Source: Candidatus Dadabacteria bacterium
GTDB lineage: Bacteria; Desulfobacterota_D; UBA1144; Nemesobacterales; Nemesobacteraceae
DNA length: 62,028 bases
Assembly: GCA_026705445.1 (NCBI GenBank)
Contig: JAPPAR010000003.1
Location: 1-62,028, forward strand
Reading direction: 5' to 3'
A program made the translations under genes and the position numbers. Positions 52,612 through 60,808 of this stretch are shown one piece after another (positions within the stretch are counted from its first letter, which is position 1; each line of letters opens with the position of its first letter). Under the pieces are notes generated by a model, which saw only the letters and a program-made list of their open reading frames with translations, ran no database searches and was not told where the DNA came from.

Positions 52612-53714
52612 CAGGTCGCCACAACTTCCTGAGAAACATAGTTGGAGGCTTTCTCACTGTTTAACAGATATGGAACCATGTAACGGGCTAGACACTCCAC
52701 AACAGGTACGGCAACCGCGTTTCCAAACTGTCTGTATGCTTGGTTATCACTGACCGGAATCAGAAAATCCGATTGGTCTGGTCCGTCAAAACCCATGAGA
52801 CGCGAACATTCTCTAGGTGTCAACCTTCGCGGGTTGCCTCGCTTGCGCCTTATAAGAATCTCCGAACCATCCTTGTAGTAGCGTGCAGAAAGAGTACGAG
52901 CGACATCCTCAGGTCCTACAAGCCCAAAACCAAACCCGTTTCCACGTCTGCGATGTTTCCTCGCATAATCCTGAAGGTATCGCCACAATCTATCAGATAG
53001 AGTGTACTTGCTGTTCACACGGCCCTCGTAGTCGGTATAGTGCTTGTCCTTTCCTTCGGTTCCATCTTCAGGGTGAAGAATTGTCCCCAGTCGTGGCCCT
53101 TCAAGGGGATCAGGAATGTAAACATCTTCAAGAGAGAAATCCGTCTCCTCACAAAAGCCTGCAATGAAAATGCGTTCGCGGTGTTGTGGAACAAATCCTT
53201 TGGCATCAATTACCCGACAGCTTATATGATAGCCCAAGTCATCCACAAGAGTCTTGCGGATAATCCGAAAAGTATTTCCCTTATCGTGATTGACAAGGTT
53301 TTTTACATTTTCAAGCAAAAATGCCTTCGGCCTATGATGCTCAATAATCCGTGCCAAATCGAAGAACAAAGTGCCTTGAGTTTCGCAACGAAATCCGTGT
53401 GCATGTCCAAGGGCATTTTTCTTGCTTACTCCTGCAATCGAAAAAGGCTGGCAGGGGAAACCCGCCAGAAGAAGATCATGCTCAGGTATGTCAGTGACAT
53501 CTACATACCTGATGTCACCTGCCATAATATGATCCTCACCGTCACGGTAATTGGCCAGATAGGTTTGCTGGGCATATTTATCCCATTCGGATGTAAAGGC
53601 ACATACCCCCCCTAAGCTATCAAAACCCTGACGCAACCCCCCGACCCCCGCAAAAAGATCAATGAAGCGGAAAAAACTTTGTTTGTAAAGAGAATTTCCC
53701 TTGTTCCCCTTCAT
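52611..53714 (-). CDS. dcm: DNA (cytosine-5-)-methyltransferase, Dcm/EcoRII type
   Basis: A 367-residue C5-methyltransferase. Motif I is [15 protein letters not shown], motif IV GFPCQPF holds the catalytic C88, motif VI is LENVKNL, motif [14 protein letters not shown], motif [14 protein letters not shown]. The recognition region ([27 protein letters not shown] and [27 protein letters not shown]) resembles E. coli Dcm and M.EcoRII, so methylation of CCWGG or a related CCNGG site is likely. This protects against the EcoRII-type enzyme two genes on. The ATG follows AGGT, part of a 12-bp palindrome. Confidence 0.93.
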   Translation of the reverse strand: MKGNKGNSLYKQSFFRFIDLFAGVGGLRQGFDSLGGVCAFTSEWDKYAQQTYLANYRDGEDHIMAGDIRYVDVTDIPEHDLLLAGFPCQPFSIAGVSKKNALGHAHGFRCETQGTLFFDLARIIEHHRPKAFLLENVKNLVNHDKGNTFRIIRKTLVDDLGYHISCRVIDAKGFVPQHRERIFIAGFCEETDFSLEDVYIPDPLEGPRLGTILHPEDGTEGKDKHYTDYEGRVNSKYTLSDRLWRYLQDYARKHRRRGNGFGFGLVGPEDVARTLSARYYKDGSEILIRRKRGNPRRLTPRECSRLMGFDGPDQSDFLIPVSDNQAYRQFGNAVAVPVVECLARYMVPYLLNSEKASNYVSQEVVAT

Positions 53715-53719
53715 GCGCT

Positions 53720-53731
53720 ACCTTATAAGGT
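53720..53731. promoter_or_regulatory. 12-bp palindrome over the dcm ribosome site
   Basis: ACCTTATAAGGT is a perfect palindrome, ending six bases before the dcm ATG and including its AGGT ribosome site. A regulator bound here, or a folded RNA, would affect dcm expression; inferred. Confidence 0.5.
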
Positions 53732-54050
53732 CTTCTAAGTATTGTTATTGTTGACTTGTGCGGTTTGGAGTCTCCTTTTCCTCATCTCAAAAGAGTTTGT
53801 TCCAAATAACCAAGTAAGTCGGACAGTTGTGACAATGCTATAACAGCAAGACAGCATAGCACAGAATTAACATTAATATTATGGCGTACCAGCCACGGAT
53901 TGCAAGGTAATCTTGGCCATTAGGATAATTAGTCTTAAGGTTCTCCTATCAAGTCAGTTAAGTTGGCAGAAAAAACAATATTTTTTGACAGGGAGAAAGC
54001 GGATTGGTGAAGTAGGCGTGCGCAATCTTAGGCAACATAGTTGGCATGAT

Positions 54051-54068
54051 TGACCAAGTACTTGGTCA
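54051..54068. promoter_or_regulatory. 18-bp perfect palindrome
   Basis: TGACCAAGTACTTGGTCA is perfectly self-complementary. Such sites often bind dimeric regulators (TetR-like operators look similar). It lies 337 bases upstream of dcm and 47 bases from the C12 run. No regulator gene is nearby. Confidence 0.6.
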
Positions 54069-54114
54069 GGAAAGGGTACTGAATCGGTTCACGCTGGGCA
54101 ACGGTAACAAAATA

Positions 54115-54126
54115 CCCCCCCCCCCC
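54115..54126 (+). repeat. Homopolymeric C12 tract
   Basis: Twelve consecutive C residues (G12 on the strand of the defence genes), followed on that strand by TATTTT. It is the longest homopolymer I noticed in the window. Confidence 0.95.
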
Positions 54127-54205
54127 GATGAAACTCTGATTGAACTATCCATTTACAAATATATCCTTAAAAACCCAACCAGCCTAAACACCAAGAGTTG
54201 TAAAG

Positions 54206-54481
54206 TTATTCTTCTTTGAACCTGAATATCTTTTCTTTGTCTTTTATCATCCCCAGTTCCTCTCTCAGTATTTTCTCAATGTATCTTTCGTCTTGCTTAA
54301 GGGCCTTTATTTCTTCTCTGTACGCCCTGTTCTGCGCTTCTAAGTCCTCTATCCTCTTCTCTATCCTCTTGTTTTCGTTCTTGAGAAAATAGACCTTGGA
54401 AATCTCGTTGAAAAACATCAAGGCCACCGCTACGGCAATCACCGAGTACGCAGCCAACCTAATGAATCTTTGCGGTCTCAT
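54206..54481 (-). CDS. ftsB: FtsB/DivIC-family septum protein
   Basis: A 91-residue bitopic protein: one membrane helix (about residues 7-25) followed by a coiled coil (LKNENKRIEKRIEDLEAQNRAYREEIKAL) and the EKILREELGMIKDKEKIF ending typical of FtsB/DivIC. It would pair with FtsL from the dcw cluster. The start ATG at 54481, after AGAGG, follows the MBL stop by seven bases; the longer frame upstream lies inside the MBL gene. Confidence 0.85.
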   Translation of the reverse strand: MRPQRFIRLAAYSVIAVAVALMFFNEISKVYFLKNENKRIEKRIEDLEAQNRAYREEIKALKQDERYIEKILREELGMIKDKEKIFRFKEE

Positions 54482-54488
54482 ATGTCCT

Positions 54489-55130
54489 CTAAAGAGCAAA
54501 AGTTCCCACGAGAAAAGGATTAGTCCTTTTTTCAATTCCCACTGTCGTTTGAGGGCCGTGGCCCGGATGGATTTCGTAATGGTCGGGATATTGAAGAATC
54601 TCGGAGCGGATCGACCCGACAAGCTCCGTCATGCTCGTTCCCCCGGTAAGATCCACCCTTCCTACGCTTCCAGCGAAAACAGTGTCTCCAGCTATTATTG
54701 ATTTTCCGAAAACAAAACATATATGCCCCCAGGTATGTCCCGGAACAAGGAGTATCTCTCCCCTGAGATTCCCCACAGAAAGAGTTTCTCCTTCTTTCAC
54801 GTAACCATCTACCTCAGGGACTTCGACAAAGTCAAATCCCGGGAACCTCATCTTCGCCTCGGGAAGCAAATCAAGGACGGGCTGTTCTTTTTCGTGTATG
54901 TAAAAGGGTATGCCAAGCATTTTCTTGAAAGCCTCGACACCGGCCACGTGATCCAAGTGCGTGTGGGTATTAACTATTTTTTTTACCTCGAGTCCTGATT
55001 TTTCGATTTCCTCGGATATCTCCGCTATCTGCTCTCCGGGATCAACGAGCATAGCCTCGTTCGTATCTTCATCCCCTATGATGTAACAGTTTTCAATGAA
55101 TATCCCGCCCGGGATGCATTTTATTATCAA
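54489..55130 (-). CDS. MBL-fold metallo-hydrolase, glyoxalase II-like
   Basis: A 213-residue metallo-beta-lactamase fold protein with the metal motif THTHLDHVAG, the later His in PGHTWGH, the Asp in AGDTVFAGSVGR and HPGHGPQTT. It has the size and order of short glyoxalase II-like hydrolases; the substrate is unknown. It starts with TTG at 55130, six bases after GGAG and overlapping the acyP stop as TTGA, so the longer open frame is not used. Confidence 0.85.
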   Translation of the reverse strand: MIIKCIPGGIFIENCYIIGDEDTNEAMLVDPGEQIAEISEEIEKSGLEVKKIVNTHTHLDHVAGVEAFKKMLGIPFYIHEKEQPVLDLLPEAKMRFPGFDFVEVPEVDGYVKEGETLSVGNLRGEILLVPGHTWGHICFVFGKSIIAGDTVFAGSVGRVDLTGGTSMTELVGSIRSEILQYPDHYEIHPGHGPQTTVGIEKRTNPFLVGTFAL

Positions 55131-55420
55131 TCTGATCTCCTTTGAGTTCTGTTTATACGAAAATCGATGAATCCGCCCCCGGGTGGAAGCCACTTGAATT
55201 CAACCGATTCGACCTTTGCGCGGGGCGGTCCTTCTCCGCACCACTCAATCAGCTTTTCGAGATTCTCGGTCGTTCCTTCAGCGACTATTCTGACGTTTCC
55301 ATCCATGAGGTTCTCGACATGTCCCTTGATGCCAAGCTCAGTCGCTGTTTGGGCCGTCGAGACTCTGAAGAAAACTCCCTGCACCTTTCCCTTTACCAGG
55401 ATAACGGCTCTTCGTTCCAT
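55127..55420 (-). CDS. acyP: Acylphosphatase
   Basis: A 97-residue acylphosphatase with both catalytic residues in place: R19 in GKVQGVFFRVST and N37 in GHVENLMDGNVRIVAEG. It hydrolyses carboxyl-phosphate bonds of small acyl phosphates. The C-terminal strand (FIDFRI in place of the usual F-x-I/R ending) is normal. It heads the acyP-MBL-ftsB row and is divergent from thrC. Confidence 0.95.
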   Translation of the reverse strand: MERRAVILVKGKVQGVFFRVSTAQTATELGIKGHVENLMDGNVRIVAEGTTENLEKLIEWCGEGPPRAKVESVEFKWLPPGGGFIDFRINRTQRRSD

Positions 55421-55523
55421 CCGATTCTTCCAGACTACCGAAAGCCTCTGTCAGTGTCAATGAACGCAGAGATTCGGGACTTTAAAGTAAGCACCGGAGC
55501 AGGAGAAAAGGGTTTGCGCGGCG

Positions 55524-55552
55524 TTGACAGAGAAAAAGGCAAAATGTATTTT
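55524..55552 (+). promoter_or_regulatory. Candidate thrC promoter
   Basis: TTGACA at 55524-55529 and TATTTT at 55547-55552, 17 bases apart. The -10 box overlaps the codons after the upstream ATG (55544) of thrC, so transcripts from it would start near 55559, just before the second ATG at 55562. Confidence 0.4.
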
Positions 55553-56899
55553 CTTTTCTTAATGAGTGAGTACCGAGCCCATTTCAGATGCATAGACGAG
55601 AACTGCTCTGAAACCTATCCCATCGACGAAATCATTTACAGGTGCAAGAAGTGCGACAATCTTCTTGACGTTCAGCACGACATGGAAACTCTGGGGCAAA
55701 AAACGCCCGAGCAATGGAAAGAGCTTTTTGACAGCAGGTACAGAAAGCAGGTCTGGCCTTTCGGAAGCGGCGTCTGGGGGAAGAAGGAGTGGGTTATGCC
55801 CTCAATCGAAAACGAGAAAATAGTTTCAATGTACGAGGGGTGCACGAACCTTTTCTGGGCCGAGAGGTTCGGAAAACAGGTAGGCGCTGAAGATCTCTGG
55901 ATAAAGATGTGTGGCAACAGCCACACGGGATCCTTCAAGGATCTGGGGATGACCGTGCTCGTATCGGCCGTAAACCAGATGATAAGCGACAACGTGAGCA
56001 TCCCGGCGGTAGCCTGCGCCTCAACTGGGGATACATCGGCTGCTTTGGCCGCCTACTGCGCGTCTGCAGGCATTCCTTCCATAGTCTTTCTCCCCAAAGA
56101 CAAGGTATCCATTGCCCAGTTGATCCAGCCCATATCGAACGGATCTCTGGTTCTCTCCCTGGATACGGACTTTGACGGCTGCATGGAGATGGTCCAGAGA
56201 ATAACCAGCGAGCATAACATTTATCTTGCAAATTCGATCAACTCCCTGCGCATAGAGGGACAGAAAACTATAAGCATAGAACTTTGCCAGCAGTTTGACT
56301 GGGAGGTCCCGGACTGGGTAATAATTCCAGGCGGCAACCTAGGCAACGTGTCCGCGCTCGGGAAGGGATTCCTGATGATGTATGAGCTCGGCGTCATAAA
56401 AAAACTTCCGAGAATAGTCTGTGCGCAGGCACAGAACGCAAACCCTCTTTACCTGAGCTATCTTAAGGGATTTGAAGAATTTACCCCCGTAACAGCGAAA
56501 AAAACCCTCGCAAATGCCATACAGATCGGAAACCCGGTAAGCATCAACAAGGCAATTTCGATCCTCAGGCGATTTGACGGAGTTGTGGAGCAGGCATCGG
56601 AAGACGAACTTTCCCATGCCTCGGCAATGGCGGACAGAACAGGCACGTTTAACTGCCCGCACACAGGAGTTGCACTCGCAGTGTTTTTGAAACTGCTTGA
56701 GAAAAAGGTTCTTTCTCCCAAGGAGAAGATAGTGGTGGTTTCCACAGCTCACGGGCTTAAATTCGTTGAGTTCAAAGCCGGCTACCATAGGTCCGTTCTT
56801 GAAGGGATATCTTCTGAGCTAAGCAATGTTCCGGTGGAACTTCCAAACGATTACAAGGCCGTAAAAAACGCAATACAAAGCAGAATTCCGGTCCAGTAG
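55544..56899 (+). CDS. thrC: Threonine synthase
   Basis: A 451-residue PLP enzyme that makes threonine from O-phosphohomoserine. A zinc-ribbon-like start (CIDENCSETYPIDEIIYRCKKCDNLLDV) is followed by the fold-type II core: the PLP lysine K132 in HTGSFKDLGM, CASTGDTSAALAAY and the phosphate-binding GGNLGNVSALGKGF. Two in-frame ATGs, 55544 (AAGG upstream) and 55562, are possible; the family usually begins at about the second (MSEYRAHFRC). The frame is open far upstream but overlaps acyP there. Confidence 0.93.
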   Translation: MYFLFLMSEYRAHFRCIDENCSETYPIDEIIYRCKKCDNLLDVQHDMETLGQKTPEQWKELFDSRYRKQVWPFGSGVWGKKEWVMPSIENEKIVSMYEGCTNLFWAERFGKQVGAEDLWIKMCGNSHTGSFKDLGMTVLVSAVNQMISDNVSIPAVACASTGDTSAALAAYCASAGIPSIVFLPKDKVSIAQLIQPISNGSLVLSLDTDFDGCMEMVQRITSEHNIYLANSINSLRIEGQKTISIELCQQFDWEVPDWVIIPGGNLGNVSALGKGFLMMYELGVIKKLPRIVCAQAQNANPLYLSYLKGFEEFTPVTAKKTLANAIQIGNPVSINKAISILRRFDGVVEQASEDELSHASAMADRTGTFNCPHTGVALAVFLKLLEKKVLSPKEKIVVVSTAHGLKFVEFKAGYHRSVLEGISSELSNVPVELPNDYKAVKNAIQSRIPVQ

Positions 56900-56941
56900 T
56901 CACCATAAGAGTCATTCGGCAATCTGGATAATCCCTTGTTC

Positions 56942-58360
56942 TCAGCCGCTATCAACAATGTCTGTTCGGATGGCTGAGGCTTTTTCCGAAGCCCGAAACC
57001 TCCACCATTCCCAAGCGAGAAAAACCCACACGGGCGCAAACTCTATCCATATCACCGCGTTCCCGAATATTCCACCTTCCTCCGGGTGAGAGGGAAAATA
57101 GTACTGAAGGTAATAAAGCGGGAGCAGTGCGGTTAAAGCAAGGAACCCCGGGCTTGGAGCTATGCAGAGAAACGGAAGAAGCCACGTGTAGTACCAAGGA
57201 AACTGTGCCGGGATCAACAGAAACACACCTCCAATTATCAGAAGTGCTTTTCTGTGGAGACCTAAAGACCTGCATACAAACGCCACGTAAAACTTCCAGA
57301 GAAGAAAAATCGCGATGAGACCAATTCTTGAATGTGCCTGCGCATGTCCGGGGTGAACATCAAACGCCTCCAGGATAAACTCCCATCCCGAAAGAACCGC
57401 CGTGAAGAACGGGCTGTTGTTCTGCCAGCTTTTTCCGTACGCTACGATGCCGGAAGTCGAATCCAGCCTAAATACAACCATGGGAAGAAATATGATTAAG
57501 ACCGCACTGGCGAAAATAGAGATCTGCAGCAGTGTTTGCCGTTTCTCCTTAAGGGGATTTAAAAACATCCCGAAAAGAAGCGCCGGCCAGAGCTTGACTC
57601 CCACCGCCAAGGAAAGGACGAGCGTCCAGAGCTTTTTCCTTTCGCAGAGAAAAAGAAGAATCGCTCCCAGTACGAAAGGAAACGCAAGGATGTCCATGTG
57701 CAGGGAGTTGAATATTTCCTTTACCAGAAGCGGGTTCCACCAGTAGATAATGGAATATTGACGAGGAATGTCGAGCTTCTTCAGGCTAGCAAGCAAAAGC
57801 CCCAGCGTAACCAGATCAAACACCATGAGCAGGATCCTCCACGCCGTGGTGCCCATGGGAGATATTTTGTAGGATACGGCGAAGAAGAGTTCCGCTATAG
57901 GAGGATAGATGGTTTTTACGTGGGGATGGTTTACTTTCTCAAGCGTATCGCCATAGAGGCGCTTGAGTTCCCTAAGTTTTTCGTTTCCCCCGCCTTCCGC
58001 CACTTCCTCCGGGGAGTACTCGTAGGGATTCATTCCGTTTGCAACCACGGCGCCGTCCCAGAAATAGCGGTGATAGTCGTTTTCAAGTATCGGGGTTGAA
58101 AAAAGAAACAGAACGCGGAACCCGAGACCGAAAAGAATTATGAGAAGAAGCGAACACGCGCGGTTTTTTCTGAAACTTCCCACCGCCGCAAAGTAGACAG
58201 CCGAGGCAATAATCAGAAGCGATATGAAAACCGGTATCAGGTCTCTCTTAAAAGCCCCGGAGGAGAGTTCCGGGGAGATTTTAGCGATAGCCCCAAGCAG
58301 GAGAAAAATGGCTGTTCCGCACAGAAGAAGGAGCCGGTCCGGTTTATTGATTTTCCGCAT
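56942..58360 (-). CDS. GT-C type membrane glycosyltransferase (GT87/DUF2029-like)
   Basis: A 472-residue polytopic membrane protein with about 11 helices. An acidic motif after the first helices, ENDYHRYFWDGAVVANGMNPYEYSPEE, is typical of GT-C glycosyltransferases that use polyprenyl-phosphate sugars (its Asp and the DG are the likely catalytic part); further on come YPPIAELFFAVSY and YWWNPLLVKEIFNSLHMD. Sugar and acceptor are unknown; mannosyl- or arabinosyl-transfer to lipid or polysaccharide is possible. ATG 58360 is used; a TTG at 58372 is four codons earlier. Single gene, divergent from pyrE. Confidence 0.8.
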   Translation of the reverse strand: MRKINKPDRLLLLCGTAIFLLLGAIAKISPELSSGAFKRDLIPVFISLLIIASAVYFAAVGSFRKNRACSLLLIILFGLGFRVLFLFSTPILENDYHRYFWDGAVVANGMNPYEYSPEEVAEGGGNEKLRELKRLYGDTLEKVNHPHVKTIYPPIAELFFAVSYKISPMGTTAWRILLMVFDLVTLGLLLASLKKLDIPRQYSIIYWWNPLLVKEIFNSLHMDILAFPFVLGAILLFLCERKKLWTLVLSLAVGVKLWPALLFGMFLNPLKEKRQTLLQISIFASAVLIIFLPMVVFRLDSTSGIVAYGKSWQNNSPFFTAVLSGWEFILEAFDVHPGHAQAHSRIGLIAIFLLWKFYVAFVCRSLGLHRKALLIIGGVFLLIPAQFPWYYTWLLPFLCIAPSPGFLALTALLPLYYLQYYFPSHPEEGGIFGNAVIWIEFAPVWVFLAWEWWRFRASEKASAIRTDIVDSG

Positions 58361-58412
58361 CAATAGGTACAATTACGAAAATAACATTTCATTCAGTTCG
58401 GAATCCCGGAAG

Positions 58413-58955
58413 ATGAACAAGAGCAGAGAAAAATTAAAACTAATTCTAAAAAGCAAATCAATCCTGCTCGGAAATTTCACTCTGGCATCGGGAAAGCAAA
58501 GTTCCTACTACATTGACGCCAGGCTCACGACTCTGGATCCTGAAGGCGCCCACCTGATATCAGAAATACTTCTGGGCGAAATCGCCGCTCAGGGAGGCGT
58601 AACGGCCGTCGGAGGACCGTCCACGGGCGCCGATCCGATGGTGGGAGCCATCATTTCCAGAAGTTATGAGCAGGACATGCCGCTTCGCGGATTCATAGTA
58701 AGAAAGAAGGAAAAAGAACATGGGACCGGGAACATGATAGAGGGCGGACTTACCGAGGGAGACAGTGTGGCAATAGTTGAGGACGTGATTACAACCGGTG
58801 GTTCCGTTCTAAGAGCCATTGATCTTGTCGAGTCCGCCGGAGCCGAGGTCCGTGGGGTCCTCTGCGTCGTCGACAGGGGAGAGAACACAGAAAAAGCCTT
58901 CCTTGAGCGGGGCTGTAGCTTTTTTTCCATATTCAGCGTTTCGGAACTTCTCTAG
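58413..58955 (+). CDS. pyrE: Orotate phosphoribosyltransferase
   Basis: A 180-residue phosphoribosyltransferase of pyrimidine synthesis. Start of homology LLGNFTLASGKQSSYYIDAR, VGGPSTGADPMVGAII, RKKEKEHGTGNMIEGGL and the PRPP motif VAIVEDVITTGGSVLRAID. It converts orotate and PRPP to OMP. The ATG at 58413 is chosen; the reading frame upstream overlaps the divergent glycosyltransferase gene. GGAAG lies just before the start. Confidence 0.94.
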   Translation: MNKSREKLKLILKSKSILLGNFTLASGKQSSYYIDARLTTLDPEGAHLISEILLGEIAAQGGVTAVGGPSTGADPMVGAIISRSYEQDMPLRGFIVRKKEKEHGTGNMIEGGLTEGDSVAIVEDVITTGGSVLRAIDLVESAGAEVRGVLCVVDRGENTEKAFLERGCSFFSIFSVSELL

Positions 58956-59055
58956 AAAACTCCACGCAAAACTCTTTTGTTTTTCACACAAACCGGAATG
59001 ATATTTGGTTTTTACGTAATTACTGTCACCTATATTTAGGCGGGGAGAGGATTTA

Positions 59056-60063
59056 TTGAGCGTTTTACTTGTTGTAACACTTGTGCTTTCGGCATTTCTG
59101 GCCCTTAACATAGGAGCCAACAATTCCGCGGCGTCCATGGCGACATCGTACGGTGCCGGCGTAAGGTCGAAAAGACAGGCCGTATGGCTTATAGCTATCT
59201 TTGCTCTCCTCGGAGCGCTTACGGCCGGAGCGCCCGTGGTGGAGACCGTAGGCAAGGGAATAGTGCCGGCCGAGACCCTCTCTTCCGATATAGGCTTCAT
59301 ATTTATAATTCTGCTTCTCGGGATAGGTTTCATCGTCTGGGCGAATATAGTCCGCACGCCTATAGCCACCACCCACGCCATAGTGTGCGCCATAGTGGGA
59401 ATCGGTCTTTATACTCAGACACTTAATTCCGACAGCTTCATCCGGGTGCTCAAATGGTGGATTCTGGCGCCGATAGTCGCCTGGTTAATAAATTTCGCCG
59501 TGGCAAAGTTTTTCTATTTCAAGATAGTCCATTACCTCGCAAGTAATTTCTCGGAGAAAAGAGTCAACGTCATCCTGACCGTGCTGATTACCATATCCGG
59601 AACTTTTATCGCCTTTTCGGGAGGCGCCAACAATTCCGCAAACGCCATAGGGCCGATAGTAAGCCTAGGGCTGATAGACTCCTATCCGGGCGCAATTCTT
59701 GCCGGTGTCGCAATGGGGGTGGGAGCAATTCTGCTTGGAGGCAGAGTTCTTGAGACCCTAGGGAAAAAAATAACGGAGATATGCATAATAAGGGCTATCT
59801 CGGTCGAGTTTACGGCTGCGGTAATAATACTGCTCGCTTCGTTATACGGAATTCCGGTTTCGATCGCCGAGATAGTAACAGCCGGAGTTGTGGGTTTTTC
59901 GTGCGCGCAGCACGGATTTGTCCAGACTTCCAAAAACAGCCATGTTGTAAAAATCGGTTTTTTCTGGTTTGTTGTTCCTGTGATAACCGTAGGGGTAAGT
60001 TATTACATATCCCTCGTATATATAAAGTACGGCTTGTCGTCGTATCTGAGTTTTTTGGGTTAA
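59056..60063 (+). CDS. PiT-family permease, likely sulfate (CysP-like)
   Basis: A 335-residue inorganic phosphate transporter (PiT) family protein with about ten helices and the two family repeats: ALNIGANNSAASMATSYGAG near the start and AFSGGANNSANAIGPIVSLG in the second half. PiT proteins carry phosphate or, as with CysP of Bacillus subtilis, sulfate. The gene touches cysH (stop TAA directly followed by ATG), and no phosphate gene is near, so sulfate is the more likely substrate; this is inference. It starts with TTG at 59056 after GGGGAGAGG. Confidence 0.88.
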   Translation: MSVLLVVTLVLSAFLALNIGANNSAASMATSYGAGVRSKRQAVWLIAIFALLGALTAGAPVVETVGKGIVPAETLSSDIGFIFIILLLGIGFIVWANIVRTPIATTHAIVCAIVGIGLYTQTLNSDSFIRVLKWWILAPIVAWLINFAVAKFFYFKIVHYLASNFSEKRVNVILTVLITISGTFIAFSGGANNSANAIGPIVSLGLIDSYPGAILAGVAMGVGAILLGGRVLETLGKKITEICIIRAISVEFTAAVIILLASLYGIPVSIAEIVTAGVVGFSCAQHGFVQTSKNSHVVKIGFFWFVVPVITVGVSYYISLVYIKYGLSSYLSFLG

Positions 60064-60792
60064 ATGAAATTTTCTGAAAAAGACGTAAAGAATCTCAATC
60101 ACGAGTTTGAGCGAAGTTCTCCTGAGGATATCCTCGCCTGGGCTTCTGCGAACCTCGACCGCTCGGTGGCGCTTGCAACCAGCTTCCAAGTCCAAGGCAT
60201 GGTGCTTGTCGACATGTTCGCAAAGGCAAACCCCGAAGCGAGAATCTTCACTCTTGATACCGGGAGGCTTCATTCCCATACGTACGACGTCATGGACAAG
60301 ACAAGAGAAAAATACAACATCAACATCGAGGTGCTTTTCCCCGACACGGCTGAAGTGGAGGAGATGGTGATCAGCCACGGGGTAAATCTTTTTTACAAAA
60401 GCGTTGAAAACAGAAGACTCTGCTGCCAAGTGAGAAAAACCAACCCGCTTAACGGATACTTAAAAAACCTAGACGCCTGGATTGCCTCCATAAGGGCGGA
60501 CCAGACGGAGCAGCGGGCAGAGTCAAGCAAGTTTGAGATCGACTACCTGCACGGAAAGATGCTCAAGATAAACCCTATTCTTGACTGGACCGCCGACCAG
60601 GTATGGGACTACGTAAGGAAAAACGATGTTCCTTATAACAAGCTCCACGACATGGGATATCCAAGCATAGGATGCGCTCCCTGCACAAGGGCCGTTGAGG
60701 AGGGAGAAGATCCTAGGGCCGGCAGGTGGTGGTGGGAGCAAGGCTCGGACAAAGAATGCGGAATTCACTTCAGTCGCGAACCGCAGTCTTAA
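60064..60792 (+). CDS. cysH: Adenylylsulfate/PAPS reductase, Fe-S type
   Basis: A 242-residue reductase of sulfate assimilation. The P-loop-like LATSFQVQG is near residue 38, the cysteines C120-C121 and C204-x2-C207 (RRLCCQVRK and GCAPCTRAV) mark a [4Fe-4S] cluster, and the C-terminal ECGIH gives the catalytic C232. The Fe-S type usually prefers APS rather than PAPS. It produces sulfite for cysteine synthesis, and adjoins the PiT permease with no gap. No sulfurylase or sulfite reductase gene lies in the window. Confidence 0.95.
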   Translation: MKFSEKDVKNLNHEFERSSPEDILAWASANLDRSVALATSFQVQGMVLVDMFAKANPEARIFTLDTGRLHSHTYDVMDKTREKYNINIEVLFPDTAEVEEMVISHGVNLFYKSVENRRLCCQVRKTNPLNGYLKNLDAWIASIRADQTEQRAESSKFEIDYLHGKMLKINPILDWTADQVWDYVRKNDVPYNKLHDMGYPSIGCAPCTRAVEEGEDPRAGRWWWEQGSDKECGIHFSREPQS

Positions 60793-60808
60793 AGGTCTGA
60801 GGTCGCTC

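Larger units (their letters stand above)
53715..54205. other. Gene-free flank of the defence island
   Basis: 491 bases without a recognisable gene, AT-rich. It holds the palindromes and the C12 run listed separately. I see no integrase, tRNA, IS end or obvious direct repeat. The island's transcript (minus strand) must start here. Confidence 0.6.

Noticed and set aside
55142-55543. Long N-terminal extension of threonine synthase
   Set aside because: It runs antisense over acyP, and the family start fits 55544-55562.
58224-58412. N-terminal extension of PyrE
   Set aside because: It overlaps the divergent glycosyltransferase gene, and PyrE homology starts after 58413.
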